Notes under the pieces: generated by a model
Seen by the model: only the letters and a program-made list of their open reading frames with translations
Databases searched by the model: none
What the model was told of the DNA's origin: nothing
Virus record (IMG/VR): IMGVR_UViG_3300042340_000379
Coordinates: 143,856 to 207,855 of that record
Reading direction: 5' to 3' (one strand)
Length of the DNA: 64,000 bases
DNA from: a virus
Part shown: positions 26,383 to 33,998 of the stretch, in pieces
Layout of the letters: each line of letters opens with the position of its first letter
How positions within the stretch are numbered: position 1 is the stretch's first letter
Program-made: the position numbers and the translations under genes

Positions 26383-27687
26383 ATGCTGCCGATCGCACTA
26401 CAAAATCATATCGCGGCGGTATCCGAACAGTTCGGAGGATATTCTGCTGTTGAAAAGCTAATTCCTAAAAGCCAGCTCTACTATCTTTCGCTTTTTCCAG
26501 GCCCATTTTTTGTAACTTCTCCCTGGGTTCTATACAGCGCTCAGTTTGAAAACTACGCCCCTGAGTTAAAGTTAGCTGGGCATATTCTTGGCGAGCAATA
26601 CAAAGTTTATAACCGAGAGCTATCATTCCTCTTCAAAGGAAACTCCGCTCTTTTTGGAGAATCAGAACAAGAAAAGCTTCTAATTAACTCTGCTTACAAT
26701 GGTGAGTTCTTCCATATTCAAGTTAGCACTCAGTATGGCCCAAAACTTGTAGTCCTCTGGGTATCAAAAGTTGTTCCTAGAAATGTTCAAGAACGAGCCG
26801 GACGAGCACTCAGGGAAAGTGTTAAGCCAGTTAGCCAAAACTCTCATGAAATATTTCTCAGCTCTGAAGGATTTTCATCAGTAAGAATCTACTCTTACAG
26901 AGGTGTTTCAAAACTAACTGCTAAAGAAATAGAAAATTCGGGACAAGCGGAAGTTATTGAAATTACTAATGGAAGAACGATTAGACTTACTCCAAAAGTC
27001 AGTACTTGGTATGCTTTTGAAGCCAACGGAAGCTCTTTAAGAGTAGCGCCTACAGGAGTGGGTGAAGAGCGGTGGACAAATCATGGCGATGTTTACCATT
27101 TTGAGAGTCAAAATCAATACTTAGTCGGCAGGGACAAGCTTGATCTAAGTGATTTTTCGCTTAGTCGTCAAAATCAAGCCCATCTCTTTGGCCAGTTAAC
27201 AAGCCCGCTGGTAAGTTCAGGAGCTATTAGTGGGAGTAGTGAATTTGCAGGAATTCCGTCAGAACCAACTCAGTTGCTTGTTACTGGATCAATTATTCGT
27301 AAAGGCTTGCTAACATCTGTAAATAGTGATAATATTAACCCACGAATTGTCGTTTTTGGTCTAGGGGTTATTCAAGGGGCAAGCCTTGAATTAAGTGGAG
27401 GGGAGTTTAATTCAACTACTATAACTTACGGGTCTATAGAAGGAAACTCTCCAAGTTCAACTGCTGCCTTTGAACAAAAGATTGAAACTTCTGGCTTGAT
27501 TACTGTAGAGCCTATATTAGTCTCTCCGTTTACTCAAGAGTTTCAAGAAAGCGCGTTTGAAAGCTTCTTTATACCTAGAAGTACAGGATCGCTTGAGTTA
27601 CAGATTTTTCCCCTCTACTTAAATATAAATTTCGATTTTTCCGACACACATAGTTCACTAACACTAGGGCTCCTAGGAACGCTATAA
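26383..27687 (+). CDS. putative tail structural protein, 434 aa
   Basis: A 434-residue beta-rich protein starting 5 bases after the previous stop. The N-terminal third has an SYLSLFPGPFFVTSPW-like hydrophobic part and a KVYNRELSFLFKG segment; the C-terminal two thirds are Ser/Gly/Asn-rich strands, as in receptor-binding or fibre proteins. No enzymatic motif. Position between baseplate-like and fibre-like genes suggests a distal tail component. Confidence 0.6.
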   Translation: MLPIALQNHIAAVSEQFGGYSAVEKLIPKSQLYYLSLFPGPFFVTSPWVLYSAQFENYAPELKLAGHILGEQYKVYNRELSFLFKGNSALFGESEQEKLLINSAYNGEFFHIQVSTQYGPKLVVLWVSKVVPRNVQERAGRALRESVKPVSQNSHEIFLSSEGFSSVRIYSYRGVSKLTAKEIENSGQAEVIEITNGRTIRLTPKVSTWYAFEANGSSLRVAPTGVGEERWTNHGDVYHFESQNQYLVGRDKLDLSDFSLSRQNQAHLFGQLTSPLVSSGAISGSSEFAGIPSEPTQLLVTGSIIRKGLLTSVNSDNINPRIVVFGLGVIQGASLELSGGEFNSTTITYGSIEGNSPSSTAAFEQKIETSGLITVEPILVSPFTQEFQESAFESFFIPRSTGSLELQIFPLYLNINFDFSDTHSSLTLGLLGTL

Positions 27688-27688
27688 A

Positions 27689-28333
27689 ATGCCAAACATT
27701 CAAGGCAAAGACGCTAACAACGCAACTATTTTTATCCGCTCAACTCGGGCGGGGACGGACTTAGATCCTCATTCTTCAAATGAAGATACTATTGATCGGC
27801 TTGGCCCTGTTGGCGAGACTGCACCAGCTAGTGATACAGCCAGCTCTGGGCTAAATGGGCGATTGCAACGGATAGCCCAGCGACTCACATCATTAATCAG
27901 CGGGATAGGAGCTACCAACGACGCAGCCGCTACCAGTGACACAGGGACGTTTAGCCTAATTTCGCTGGTTAAGCGACTGCTATCTAGGCTGGGCGCGACC
28001 CGGCTTTATGTCGCCACTACAATTGCAACCAGTGGAGACAATACGGTAATTTCTGCCCCTGCTGCTGGGGTGCGAATCGTTATTACTGGTTTGCGGATTC
28101 AGAATAACACATCCACGACAACCACACTTTTGTTAAAAGATGGTGCGGCCACAACTGTATCAAGACTTAGGGCTGTTAGCGATGGGAGCGGCCTGAGTGA
28201 AAACTATGGGCTTGGGGATGAGATTAGGCTGACTGCCGCAACAGCCTTTGTTATTAACCTTAGTGGGGCAAATTCCCACGGGGTTTCTGTGCGTTATTGG
28301 CTTGAAAATGCCTCAACCGGGCTACCTATTTAG
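27689..28333 (+). CDS. phage fibre-like protein, 214 aa
   Basis: A 214-residue protein with a helical centre (GLNGRLQRIAQRLTSLISGIG) and a C-terminal beta-rich domain (TVISAPAAGVRIVITGLRIQ, TTTTLLLKDGAATTVSRLRA). This order, in which a repetitive helix precedes a strand-rich head with a GL-N-T pattern, is common in cyanophage and Burkholderia-type tail fibre accessory proteins. Starts 1 base after the previous stop. Confidence 0.6.
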   Translation: MPNIQGKDANNATIFIRSTRAGTDLDPHSSNEDTIDRLGPVGETAPASDTASSGLNGRLQRIAQRLTSLISGIGATNDAAATSDTGTFSLISLVKRLLSRLGATRLYVATTIATSGDNTVISAPAAGVRIVITGLRIQNNTSTTTTLLLKDGAATTVSRLRAVSDGSGLSENYGLGDEIRLTAATAFVINLSGANSHGVSVRYWLENASTGLPI

Positions 28334-28344
28334 GAATATGCAAA

Positions 28345-28878
28345 ATGACGTTATTGATGGGTTCAGTAATTGGATTTACCTACGACCAACAGGCCGAACC
28401 GAGTAGCCCTACCGCTGGGCAAACCTGGCGAGAACGCAGTAGTGGCGACGTTATCATTGGCGAATGGGAATGGTCTGGGAGCCTTTGGCTTACTTCAACA
28501 CCGTCTCTTTCTGTACCCTTTGAAACTACCTCTTTCTCCTTAACGGCTGCGTCTTCTACTAGGTGCATCATTGGTGTCAGAGCCGTAGTCGTTGAAGTAG
28601 GATTTTTCGCGCGGATGACCGTACCGCCTTTGGACGCAGCTAACAGTTACCTAGTTACTATTAATTATGGCAGGGGCGATGGTGTTGCGGGATCTACTGC
28701 GCTTGGATCTGCACAAACGTTAAACGCCAACGAAATTAGCTATAAAAGCTCAACGTTAAATGTCTTGGGTTTAAACGCATACAACAACCATGCCGCCTAC
28801 TTTACGATGACAATATCTGCGGGAACTCCGGGTGCCGTTCGTTTTAATCCTTATGCTTTGTATAAAAGGGTGCGCTAA
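28345..28878 (+). CDS. fibre-like structural protein, 177 aa
   Basis: A 177-residue protein opening with a segment common at the start of phage tail-appendage proteins (TAGQTWRERSSGDVIIGEWE then WSGSLWLTS): a T.P..P..GQTW.R....G.I..W.W....W pattern of structural side fibres. The remainder is a beta-sandwich-like domain. Its stop overlaps the next ATG (TAATG). Confidence 0.6.
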   Translation: MTLLMGSVIGFTYDQQAEPSSPTAGQTWRERSSGDVIIGEWEWSGSLWLTSTPSLSVPFETTSFSLTAASSTRCIIGVRAVVVEVGFFARMTVPPLDAANSYLVTINYGRGDGVAGSTALGSAQTLNANEISYKSSTLNVLGLNAYNNHAAYFTMTISAGTPGAVRFNPYALYKRVR

Positions 28879-29294
28879 TGCAAATTACAATCACGACCGC
28901 AGACGAATTAATGCACGGCCCTTTTGAAGTAGTGGATGGAGCGCCCAATCTATCTAGTATTGCCAGCCCCAATACCCAATCCGCATTGGCCGCTGCCTAT
29001 GCCGCTGGGAGCTACGCTACCTATACCCCGCCGCCAACAACCATCACAGCACCACCCACACCCACCCCCTCGGCCTTCCGTGCGGCTCTAGCGCAGACCG
29101 CTACCTGGATAGCCTGGGCTGAGACTCTATCCTTCGTGAGATACATCAACCTCACGACCGCCGCCGCCCTAGACAACTGGGCCGAAGCGCAGGCCATCTA
29201 CAACGCCATCAAGGCCACCACTTCACCGCCAGAGGCATCAATTACAGCCTGGCAGGCGTTGGCGGATGATAACGGCATTCCTATCACGTTCTAA
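28878..29294 (+). CDS. putative tail-fibre assembly protein, 138 aa
   Basis: A 138-residue Ala/Pro/Thr-rich protein: an N-terminal strand region, a Pro/Thr spacer near residues 50-65 and a helical C-terminus (FRAALAQTATWIAWAETLSF). Small proteins with this layout, encoded directly after fibre genes and translationally coupled (TAATG), usually act as fibre-assembly chaperones. The role is inferred. The 126 bases after it are GC-rich, with a repeated CCCCGCCATGG that could fold. Confidence 0.5.
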   Translation: MQITITTADELMHGPFEVVDGAPNLSSIASPNTQSALAAAYAAGSYATYTPPPTTITAPPTPTPSAFRAALAQTATWIAWAETLSFVRYINLTTAAALDNWAEAQAIYNAIKATTSPPEASITAWQALADDNGIPITF

Positions 29295-29420
29295 GCCTCC
29301 TCCCAGCCCCGCCATGGCCCCGCCATGGCTTTAATCGTCAACACACAGGCAAAAACGATTGATGCATTCTTGCCACAACTATTGGAGCTATAAGCAAAGT
29401 AACCCTTCTCATCCACCTAG

Positions 29421-29714
29421 CTAAGTTAAGCCAACGCGCTCATCAATATGTTGCAGCAAAGTGTAAAGAACAGACAGCTGGTTTATTTCCATTGGTGATA
29501 AACCTCTTTCTTGCATTCTTCTTATATTACGAATAAGAAGATCAAAATGGCGCATATAGTAGAAATCAACTAACTGCCGAACAGCAAGGTCATGACTAAG
29601 CCCATGCTGTTCGGCAAACTCATCGATCGCTATTTTAACAGGGTCACTAACTAATAGTCTGCACTTACTGTTTGCAGTTGTTCTGTGGCTTGCGAGTCTT
29701 GAGTCTTTTGGCAT
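29421..29714 (-). CDS. hypothetical protein with possible RHH segment, 97 aa
   Basis: Last gene of a minus-strand unit. Residues 17-60 (CRLLVSDPVKIAIDEFAEQH, then SHDLAVRQLVDFYY) resemble a ribbon-helix-helix DNA-binding segment, but the wing strand is weak. It overlaps the upstream gene by 64 bases, which is unusual for this window. Role unknown. Confidence 0.5.
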   Translation of the reverse strand: MPKDSRLASHRTTANSKCRLLVSDPVKIAIDEFAEQHGLSHDLAVRQLVDFYYMRHFDLLIRNIRRMQERGLSPMEINQLSVLYTLLQHIDERVGLT

Positions 29715-29917
29715 GGTTCAAAATCAGGGTCACAGTTTATCAATAAATACTCGCCGTTTAGAACGACCGGCTTATCAGAATAAACCCATACCCCGTCACC
29801 TAATGTAATCGCGTAATGGTCACTTGAAATTAAAAGGCAGTTGTCCTGAACTTTTGCATATTTAGCCAAGTAGGCTAAAACTTTAATCAGATTAATTAGC
29901 TTAGTTAACAAAGACAT
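29651..29917 (-). CDS. hypothetical protein, 88 aa
   Basis: An 88-residue protein with an amphipathic or weakly hydrophobic N-terminal helix (LTKLINLIKVLAYLAKYA) and a strand-rich body. It overlaps the PAAR gene (17 bases) and the next gene (64 bases). The overlaps suggest a compact operon, but no family is recognised. Confidence 0.5.
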   Translation of the reverse strand: MSLLTKLINLIKVLAYLAKYAKVQDNCLLISSDHYAITLGDGVWVYSDKPVVLNGEYLLINCDPDFEPCQKTQDSQATEQLQTVSADY

Positions 29918-30152
29918 TTGGACTCCCTTGAATAGCTATACCCCGCCCTGAATTACGATCGCCAATCCTATGAACCGCTCGATTGCCAGCAAAAACAGTA
30001 GGCGAACCACTAATTGCAAAAAAGTTAGTAATTATATCTCCAACTGATGAGGCCTTTCTATTGTTGACAAAAACGTTTCCAAAACAACGAGTCACAGGCC
30101 TTTTCCCCACAAAAGTTGTCTCTAGATCCCTAAGTCTAGTCCAAGCTGGCAT
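29901..30152 (-). CDS. PAAR-like tail spike tip protein
   Basis: An 83-residue PAAR-type protein: repeated GSPTVFAGNRAVHRIGD and GIAIQGSPNVFVN with an upstream GNVFVNNRKASSVGD. PAAR proteins form the sharpened metal-binding cone on the trimeric spike of contractile tails and type VI secretion needles. Its presence indicates a contractile (myovirus-like) tail. The start overlaps the preceding gene by 17 bases. Confidence 0.75.
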   Translation of the reverse strand: MPAWTRLRDLETTFVGKRPVTRCFGNVFVNNRKASSVGDIITNFFAISGSPTVFAGNRAVHRIGDRNSGRGIAIQGSPNVFVN

Positions 30153-30930
30153 TTGTAAAATCCTTTATAGTCAGACTGTTTTTGATTTGATTATAGAGCT
30201 CAGTTTTTAAGTTTGTGCTCAAAGTAAAGTCAGGCATATAATCTAAAGTATAGCTTGAGAGCCCGTGAGAAGAAGTAAACCCAAAGCTGTAATCAATCAT
30301 TAGCTTGTCAACAACTTCGATCGCTAACTTCTCGACACTCTTTGTTTCTACCGTAACCCCATACACAACACGGTCAGGTAGGGCTTTAAGTGCAGCGGGT
30401 GTAAGTGGTCTATACACATTTAAGCTCACAAATGGGTAGTCTTCTAGCAAAATTGTCTCTTCATCGAGAAGTCTCTGCCGTCGAGTTTTTTCAGCAAGTA
30501 GTAGTTTCAGTTCCCATTCATAAGGAAGTCCATTGTAAGGCTCGTTAACAAACCGGGCGACAACACTTTCTGAAAGACTAACCTCATCAGTCTGAGACCA
30601 CAGCTCAAATGGCCCCTTTTGATAAACTGTTCCGTCATAAGCTTCTTCAAGCAAAGCAGGAGTCGCAGATGTTTCTTCCGAAAGTAAAACATAACTATGG
30701 ATAAAATAAGCAAACTTTACTTCGAGTCGGTTAGGCCAAAGCGTCAGTGAAAGCTTGAATGGCCGATTTGATAAAGCTTCGAGAGACTGAAAGCGGAAAA
30801 TTTTGTTGTCTAAAAGATTTAACTCATACTGCCATTGCTGATAGAGAAAGGGGTCGTCTAAAGATTCAGTCCTATAGAAAAGAGGAAACGTGTCTCCCTC
30901 AAAGTCAAAATCGCGGAAAGAAATTTGCAT
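30136..30930 (-). CDS. putative baseplate protein, 264 aa
   Basis: ATG at 30930 is preferred over one at 30942, because the four extra codons (GFF) lie in the arm of the terminator hairpin just upstream. The protein is beta-rich with many aromatic and Leu residues (FEGDTFPLFYRTESLDDPF) and resembles nothing by name. Encoded directly upstream of the PAAR protein, so a spike or baseplate role is likely. If transcription comes through the upstream terminator, expression would be low; a separate promoter may lie in the terminator loop region. Confidence 0.55.
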   Translation of the reverse strand: MQISFRDFDFEGDTFPLFYRTESLDDPFLYQQWQYELNLLDNKIFRFQSLEALSNRPFKLSLTLWPNRLEVKFAYFIHSYVLLSEETSATPALLEEAYDGTVYQKGPFELWSQTDEVSLSESVVARFVNEPYNGLPYEWELKLLLAEKTRRQRLLDEETILLEDYPFVSLNVYRPLTPAALKALPDRVVYGVTVETKSVEKLAIEVVDKLMIDYSFGFTSSHGLSSYTLDYMPDFTLSTNLKTELYNQIKNSLTIKDFTNASLD

Positions 30931-30932
30931 GA

Positions 30933-30972
30933 AAAATCCCAAGCTGTACCTCTAAGTATAGCTTGGGATTTT
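30933..30972 (-). terminator. intrinsic terminator after parMR
   Basis: Perfect 13-base inverted repeat (AAAATCCCAAGCT ... AGCTTGGGATTTT) with a 14-base loop, followed on the minus strand by TTTTTC. It lies between the end of the parR-like gene and the start of the next minus-strand gene. Confidence 0.75.
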
Positions 30973-30992
30973 CATCAACAAAAGGTAAACTT

Positions 30993-31283
30993 TTAATCGT
31001 CCATATCTAACTGTATATCAGAAAACTCAACCCCTCCTGTAGAAGGAGAAGATATTTTTGACTGCTGATATTCGTAAGCAGTTGGTGCATAGTTAGCCGA
31101 AAATGACGGGCTAGACGATCTAAGTTGGGGTTCCGGCATTTGTTGAGAAGTTCGATAGCTCCTAAGAAGAAAGGCAAATACTTCAACGTTAGTAACTTTT
31201 CTCGAGAATTCTTCTTTGCTTAGCTCCTGCCTGATGTTTTCTAATTCTTCTTCTAGTTGACCCGTTAAAGCGATCTTTGCCAT
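30993..31283 (-). CDS. ParR-like adaptor protein, 96 aa
   Basis: A 96-residue protein encoded 6 bases after the actin-like gene. The N-terminal half (KIALTGQLEEELENIRQELS then VTNVEVFAFLLRSYR) is consistent with a ribbon-helix-helix fold; the C-terminal half is disordered, Ser/Pro/Gln-rich and ends in an acidic DIQLDMDD patch. In ParMRC systems ParR binds the centromere through its RHH domain and caps the ParM filament through its tail. Gene order and size match this. Confidence 0.65.
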   Translation of the reverse strand: MAKIALTGQLEEELENIRQELSKEEFSRKVTNVEVFAFLLRSYRTSQQMPEPQLRSSSPSFSANYAPTAYEYQQSKISSPSTGGVEFSDIQLDMDD

Positions 31284-31289
31284 CTTATC

Positions 31290-32345
31290 TTAGGCTCCCA
31301 CTGTTACAGCATGTCGGTTTAAGTTATCCAATGCCATAATGTTAGCAAAATCAGGGTGCTGAGGAACATAAATTCCAGCATTTGCGGGAAGCCGACCTTT
31401 AAACAAGTAAGCACAGCCACCAAACAACATACGACCGGAAGTAGGAACAAACTGATTAAAGTTGTTTCGAATCTCACCTTGAACTAACTCAAAGAAGTTA
31501 GCAAGAGCATGCTTGGTAAGATCGGTGAAGTCGATCATCTCATTGTTGTCAGCAGGGTAAAAATAGGTAGAGCGCCCATTCTCTCCAGGAATAGGATTAG
31601 CCAGCGCAGTCATGACATCATCAAGGTCTAGTTGACCTCCAACACGTTGGATCATCAAAGGATTGATTTTAATCATAGAAGCCAAAGCCTTACCACCAGC
31701 TAAAGTTGATCCTTTAACTCCATCATAGGAACTACGAAGTAGGATGTTGTTGCGAGGGCCGATCGCAGTAATATCCAGTGTGCCGCCGCCAATGTCAGCG
31801 CCGATCACATTTCCGACAGAAGGAAGGTGGTTAAGTTCACGAGCCATAATAATCGCGTCAACCCCTTCGGGCCGAGGAGCCTCAGGATAAATGCGAACTT
31901 TCATGTCAAATGTACCCTTGTCAGACGTATAGGTGTACTCAAAAGTATCAGTGAGTTTTTCGCGAAGGAACTCGCCTACAGTTCGGCCATCGGTTCGGCG
32001 CTTACTTGGGTCAGGTAGACTCCATTGAAGTACAACCTCGTAATTGGTTTTGTTTCCAATGGGGCCAAGAGTAGAAAGGAGAAAAGGAATAAAGTACTTG
32101 GGATCTAGCTTATCGCGGTTAACCAATCCACTCGCGGCGGCACCATACTCAGAAGCGCGATCGCCAATATGAAAGCGACCAAAATCCCCCTCAACAATAA
32201 TAGAGTCGCTGCCAGGGTCAATTGCGTCACCACCAGGAAAGATGGGAGCAACAATAGATTTTAGATAAATCGGCTGGGTGTGAATCCCATGACTAATAGC
32301 CAGAGTAGAAAAGTTGCCAACATCAATAGCGTGCTGAGTTTTCAT
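31290..32345 (-). CDS. ParM-like actin ATPase for plasmid segregation
   Basis: Start set at ATG 32345 (351 aa) since the upstream extension begins with TTG. Actin-fold motifs are visible: phosphate-1 AIDVGN at residues 6-11, phosphate-2 GADIGGGTLD at about 182-191 and the adenosine motif MLFGGCAYLF at about 306-315. Such filaments push sister plasmids apart together with a ParR adaptor, which is encoded next. The upstream region is a phased GGGCCC array where parC lies in ParMRC loci. Virulent phages rarely encode this pair; it points to a plasmid-like lifestyle. Confidence 0.85.
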   Translation of the reverse strand: MKTQHAIDVGNFSTLAISHGIHTQPIYLKSIVAPIFPGGDAIDPGSDSIIVEGDFGRFHIGDRASEYGAAASGLVNRDKLDPKYFIPFLLSTLGPIGNKTNYEVVLQWSLPDPSKRRTDGRTVGEFLREKLTDTFEYTYTSDKGTFDMKVRIYPEAPRPEGVDAIIMARELNHLPSVGNVIGADIGGGTLDITAIGPRNNILLRSSYDGVKGSTLAGGKALASMIKINPLMIQRVGGQLDLDDVMTALANPIPGENGRSTYFYPADNNEMIDFTDLTKHALANFFELVQGEIRNNFNQFVPTSGRMLFGGCAYLFKGRLPANAGIYVPQHPDFANIMALDNLNRHAVTVGA

Positions 32346-32408
32346 ACAAAAATTTGGGTAATAAGTGTTCAACAGACTCCCTTAGTATAAGCTAAATTTT
32401 TGGGTTGT

Positions 32409-32552
32409 GGGCCATAAAAGGCCCGACGCGGGCCCTAATCGGACTTTCTAGGGCCCTAAAGGGCCCAACGCGGGACGTGAAGGGCCCTTCACGGGACATA
32501 GACGGCCCGACGCGGGCCCTAAAGAGACCAAAAAGGGCCCGTGAAGGGCCCT
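32409..32552. repeat. GGGCCC phased array A, upstream of parM
   Basis: About 140 bases made of degenerate GGGCC(C) blocks every 10-11 bases (period about 21 in the best parts). It starts 64 bases upstream of the parM start and reaches to the next gene, the place of parC in ParMRC operons. No promoter is obvious inside. It is the most degenerate of the seven arrays, with substitutions such as GGGACGTGAAGGGCCC. Confidence 0.75.
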
Positions 32553-32577
32553 AGGCAAACTTGTATCGTACAAAAAC

Positions 32578-32961
32578 CTAAGCCCAGATTACATTCCCAG
32601 GGCGAAAGTTGGCATTAGTATCAATGCGCTTAAGCTGCAATCCGGCTGGCTCTCCTAGCTCTTGCTTAAATTCGCTATAAGAACCAAACTCAATCTTAAC
32701 GCCCCGCTCCTGGTAATAAGGATCATGCTTGATCTGGGCTCGTAAACTCTGCCACTTCTTATATAGATCCTCATTCGTCTGGCGGCTGCACTCGCAAACC
32801 CTAAGAGTCTTGTTGTATAAGGCGCGAGGACTAGCTTTTCTATCCTTCCCGCAGCTAATACATATAATAGAGTAGCGAGCGTCAGAACCGTAATCTCCAA
32901 CCTCCCATCCATTAACGATTGAAGGAACCTGCTTTGTGGGTCGTCCGCGATATCGCTTCAT
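32578..32961 (-). CDS. zinc-binding HNH-like or homing-type protein, 127 aa
   Basis: Residues 34-60 carry cysteines in a CxxC...CxC pattern (ISCGKDRKASP then VCECS), a likely zinc knuckle. The last 40 residues follow a pattern common in phage intron- or island-encoded nucleases: RGVKIEFGSYSEFKQELGEP then LKRIDTNANFRPGNVIWA. Full HNH His residues are not visible, so it may be a DNA-binding derivative. Confidence 0.55.
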   Translation of the reverse strand: MKRYRGRPTKQVPSIVNGWEVGDYGSDARYSIICISCGKDRKASPRALYNKTLRVCECSRQTNEDLYKKWQSLRAQIKHDPYYQERGVKIEFGSYSEFKQELGEPAGLQLKRIDTNANFRPGNVIWA

Positions 32962-33078
32962 TTTAAGTAAGGGGTAAACGCAACCTCTTTAGTTTAAGTT
33001 GTAAGCCGCAATATAGAAAGGGTTTTTAAAAACAACATCAAAATAAGTGCTACTTTAACTCCACACTATTTCAAGAAA

Positions 33079-33118
33079 GGGGCCGCTAGATCTATTAGAT
33101 CTAGCGGCCCCTTTTTTT
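33079..33118 (+). terminator. strong rho-independent terminator
   Basis: A 15-base perfect stem (GGGGCCGCTAGATCT / AGATCTAGCGGCCCC) with loop ATT followed by seven Ts. It isolates the tandem-repeat region from the minus-strand gene at 32578-32961, although no plus-strand gene directly precedes it. Confidence 0.75.
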
Positions 33119-33130
33119 GAGCAAATCTAG

Positions 33131-33259
33131 GTAAGTATTTATACTTACGATCACAAAGCTGGAGAAAATATGACGCGGATTTTAAGAGACTATCTTTAAC
33201 TAAGTATAAATACTTATGATCGCAAAGCTGGAGAAAATATGACGCGGATTTTAAGAGAC
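33131..33259 (+). repeat. two 69-bp direct repeats with palindromic operator
   Basis: A 60-base unit starting at 33131 recurs from 33200, nearly identical. Each unit begins with a 14-base dyad (AAGTATTTATACTT at 33133-33146; AAGTATAAATACTT at 33202-33215; the two are reverse complements of each other) and contains GGAGA then ATGACGCGGATTTTAAGAGA. The dyads look like operators for a dimeric repressor and the second half encodes a short peptide MTRILRD in each copy. Confidence 0.7.
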
Positions 33260-33280
33260 CAATTATGAGGGATATCAACT

Positions 33281-33331
33281 ATGCCCCCCTCCGACTTTGA
33301 GAAATTCAAAGCATCGAAGGTACGGGTATGA
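33281..33331 (+). CDS. possible 16-aa leader peptide (with two 9-aa relatives)
   Basis: ATG 33281 has a GAGG 11 bases upstream and encodes 16 residues (MPPSDFEKFKASKVRV). In the two preceding repeats, ATG 33170 and ATG 33239 each have GGAGA 6 bases upstream and encode nine residues (MTRILRDYL, MTRILRDQL). Three SD-ATG pairs in 160 bases suggest real short leader peptides or a relic promoter region. Below normal gene-calling size; uncertain. Confidence 0.3.
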   Translation: MPPSDFEKFKASKVRV

Positions 33332-33440
33332 CGAGTTTGCTCACCACAATTTTTGTGCGTGAGAACAACTCATCTCTTTGATTGAATGTAATTAAACATT
33401 TCACATCAAAGACTTAGTTTATTTCTCATTCACAACACAA

Positions 33441-33482
33441 GCTATCTGTACTTACTCTCTTACATGAATGAGTACAGATAGC
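33441..33482. repeat. 12-bp inverted repeat with 18-base loop
   Basis: GCTATCTGTACT (33441-33452) and AGTACAGATAGC (33471-33482) can pair in a stem-loop. It lies 26 bases before the terminator at 33508, in the gene-free stretch 33332-33577. Its role is not clear. Confidence 0.6.
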
Positions 33483-33507
33483 CTACCTACCACGCATCTA
33501 CACACCC

Positions 33508-33544
33508 AAGCCCGTGCCTACACCCTAGGCACGGGCTTCTTTTT
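33508..33544 (+). terminator. intrinsic terminator
   Basis: 13-base stem AAGCCCGTGCCTA / TAGGCACGGGCTT, loop CACCC, followed by CTTTTTT. It separates the leader region from the gene at 33578. Confidence 0.8.
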
Positions 33545-33577
33545 TATTCACCTAGTACACACCAAGGAGAACACATC

Positions 33578-33949
33578 ATGTCTATCTCTTCTTTTCTCAT
33601 TCCATCCATTAAAGGACTAGTCAAGCTAGGACTGCAAGACAGCAACCCACTGTGGGTGCATGACTGTATTCATGCACACGTATCTACACAACTACCACCC
33701 ATACCCATGGGTACACACCAGGTGACTGGTGTTGATGGTCTATCCATCAAGGAGTTCTGGGGTACACACCCACACACACCTACCTACCCAGGTGAACTAG
33801 ATGAGGCACGGGTTGGGATACATCAGTTCCTAGCCTCACCACTAGGTAGCCCTTGCTACCTAGCTAGGTACATCTACTGGTGTACCTACCTAGCCACACA
33901 GGGTATCAACCCTGTGATGGTGACCTATCACCACTGGAGGTCTATGTAA
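33578..33949 (+). CDS. hairpin-rich hypothetical gene, 123 aa
   Basis: Real start supported by AAGGAG 9 bases upstream of ATG 33578. The 123-residue protein is rich in His, Pro, Tyr and Trp with no recognised domain. Unlike its neighbours, the DNA is rich in CCTACC and CACACA and contains a chain of short perfect inverted repeats within the frame, e.g. GTGCATGA..TCATGCAC (33656-33677), TTGATGG..CCATCAA (33732-33750), CTAGGTAGC..GCTACCTAG (33842-33863) and CACAGGGT..ACCCTGTG (33897-33916). The codon choice may be imposed by this structure. Confidence 0.55.
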   Translation: MSISSFLIPSIKGLVKLGLQDSNPLWVHDCIHAHVSTQLPPIPMGTHQVTGVDGLSIKEFWGTHPHTPTYPGELDEARVGIHQFLASPLGSPCYLARYIYWCTYLATQGINPVMVTYHHWRSM

Positions 33950-33968
33950 TGACCTATCCATACAGGTA

Positions 33969-33998
33969 CCCCTATATAGAGACCCCTCTATATAGGGG
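33969..33998. repeat. perfect 13-bp hairpin CCCCTATATAGAG
   Basis: Stem CCCCTATATAGAG (33969-33981) and CTCTATATAGGGG (33986-33998) around the 4-base loop ACCC. It is 19 bases past the end of the hairpin-rich gene and continues the pattern of dense inverted repeats. Confidence 0.75.

Noticed and set aside
33066-33278. Minus-strand 70-codon frame with an internally repeated protein sequence
   Set aside because: The repetition is only the translation of the 69-base direct repeat on the other strand and of the terminator; no ribosome site, no coding character.
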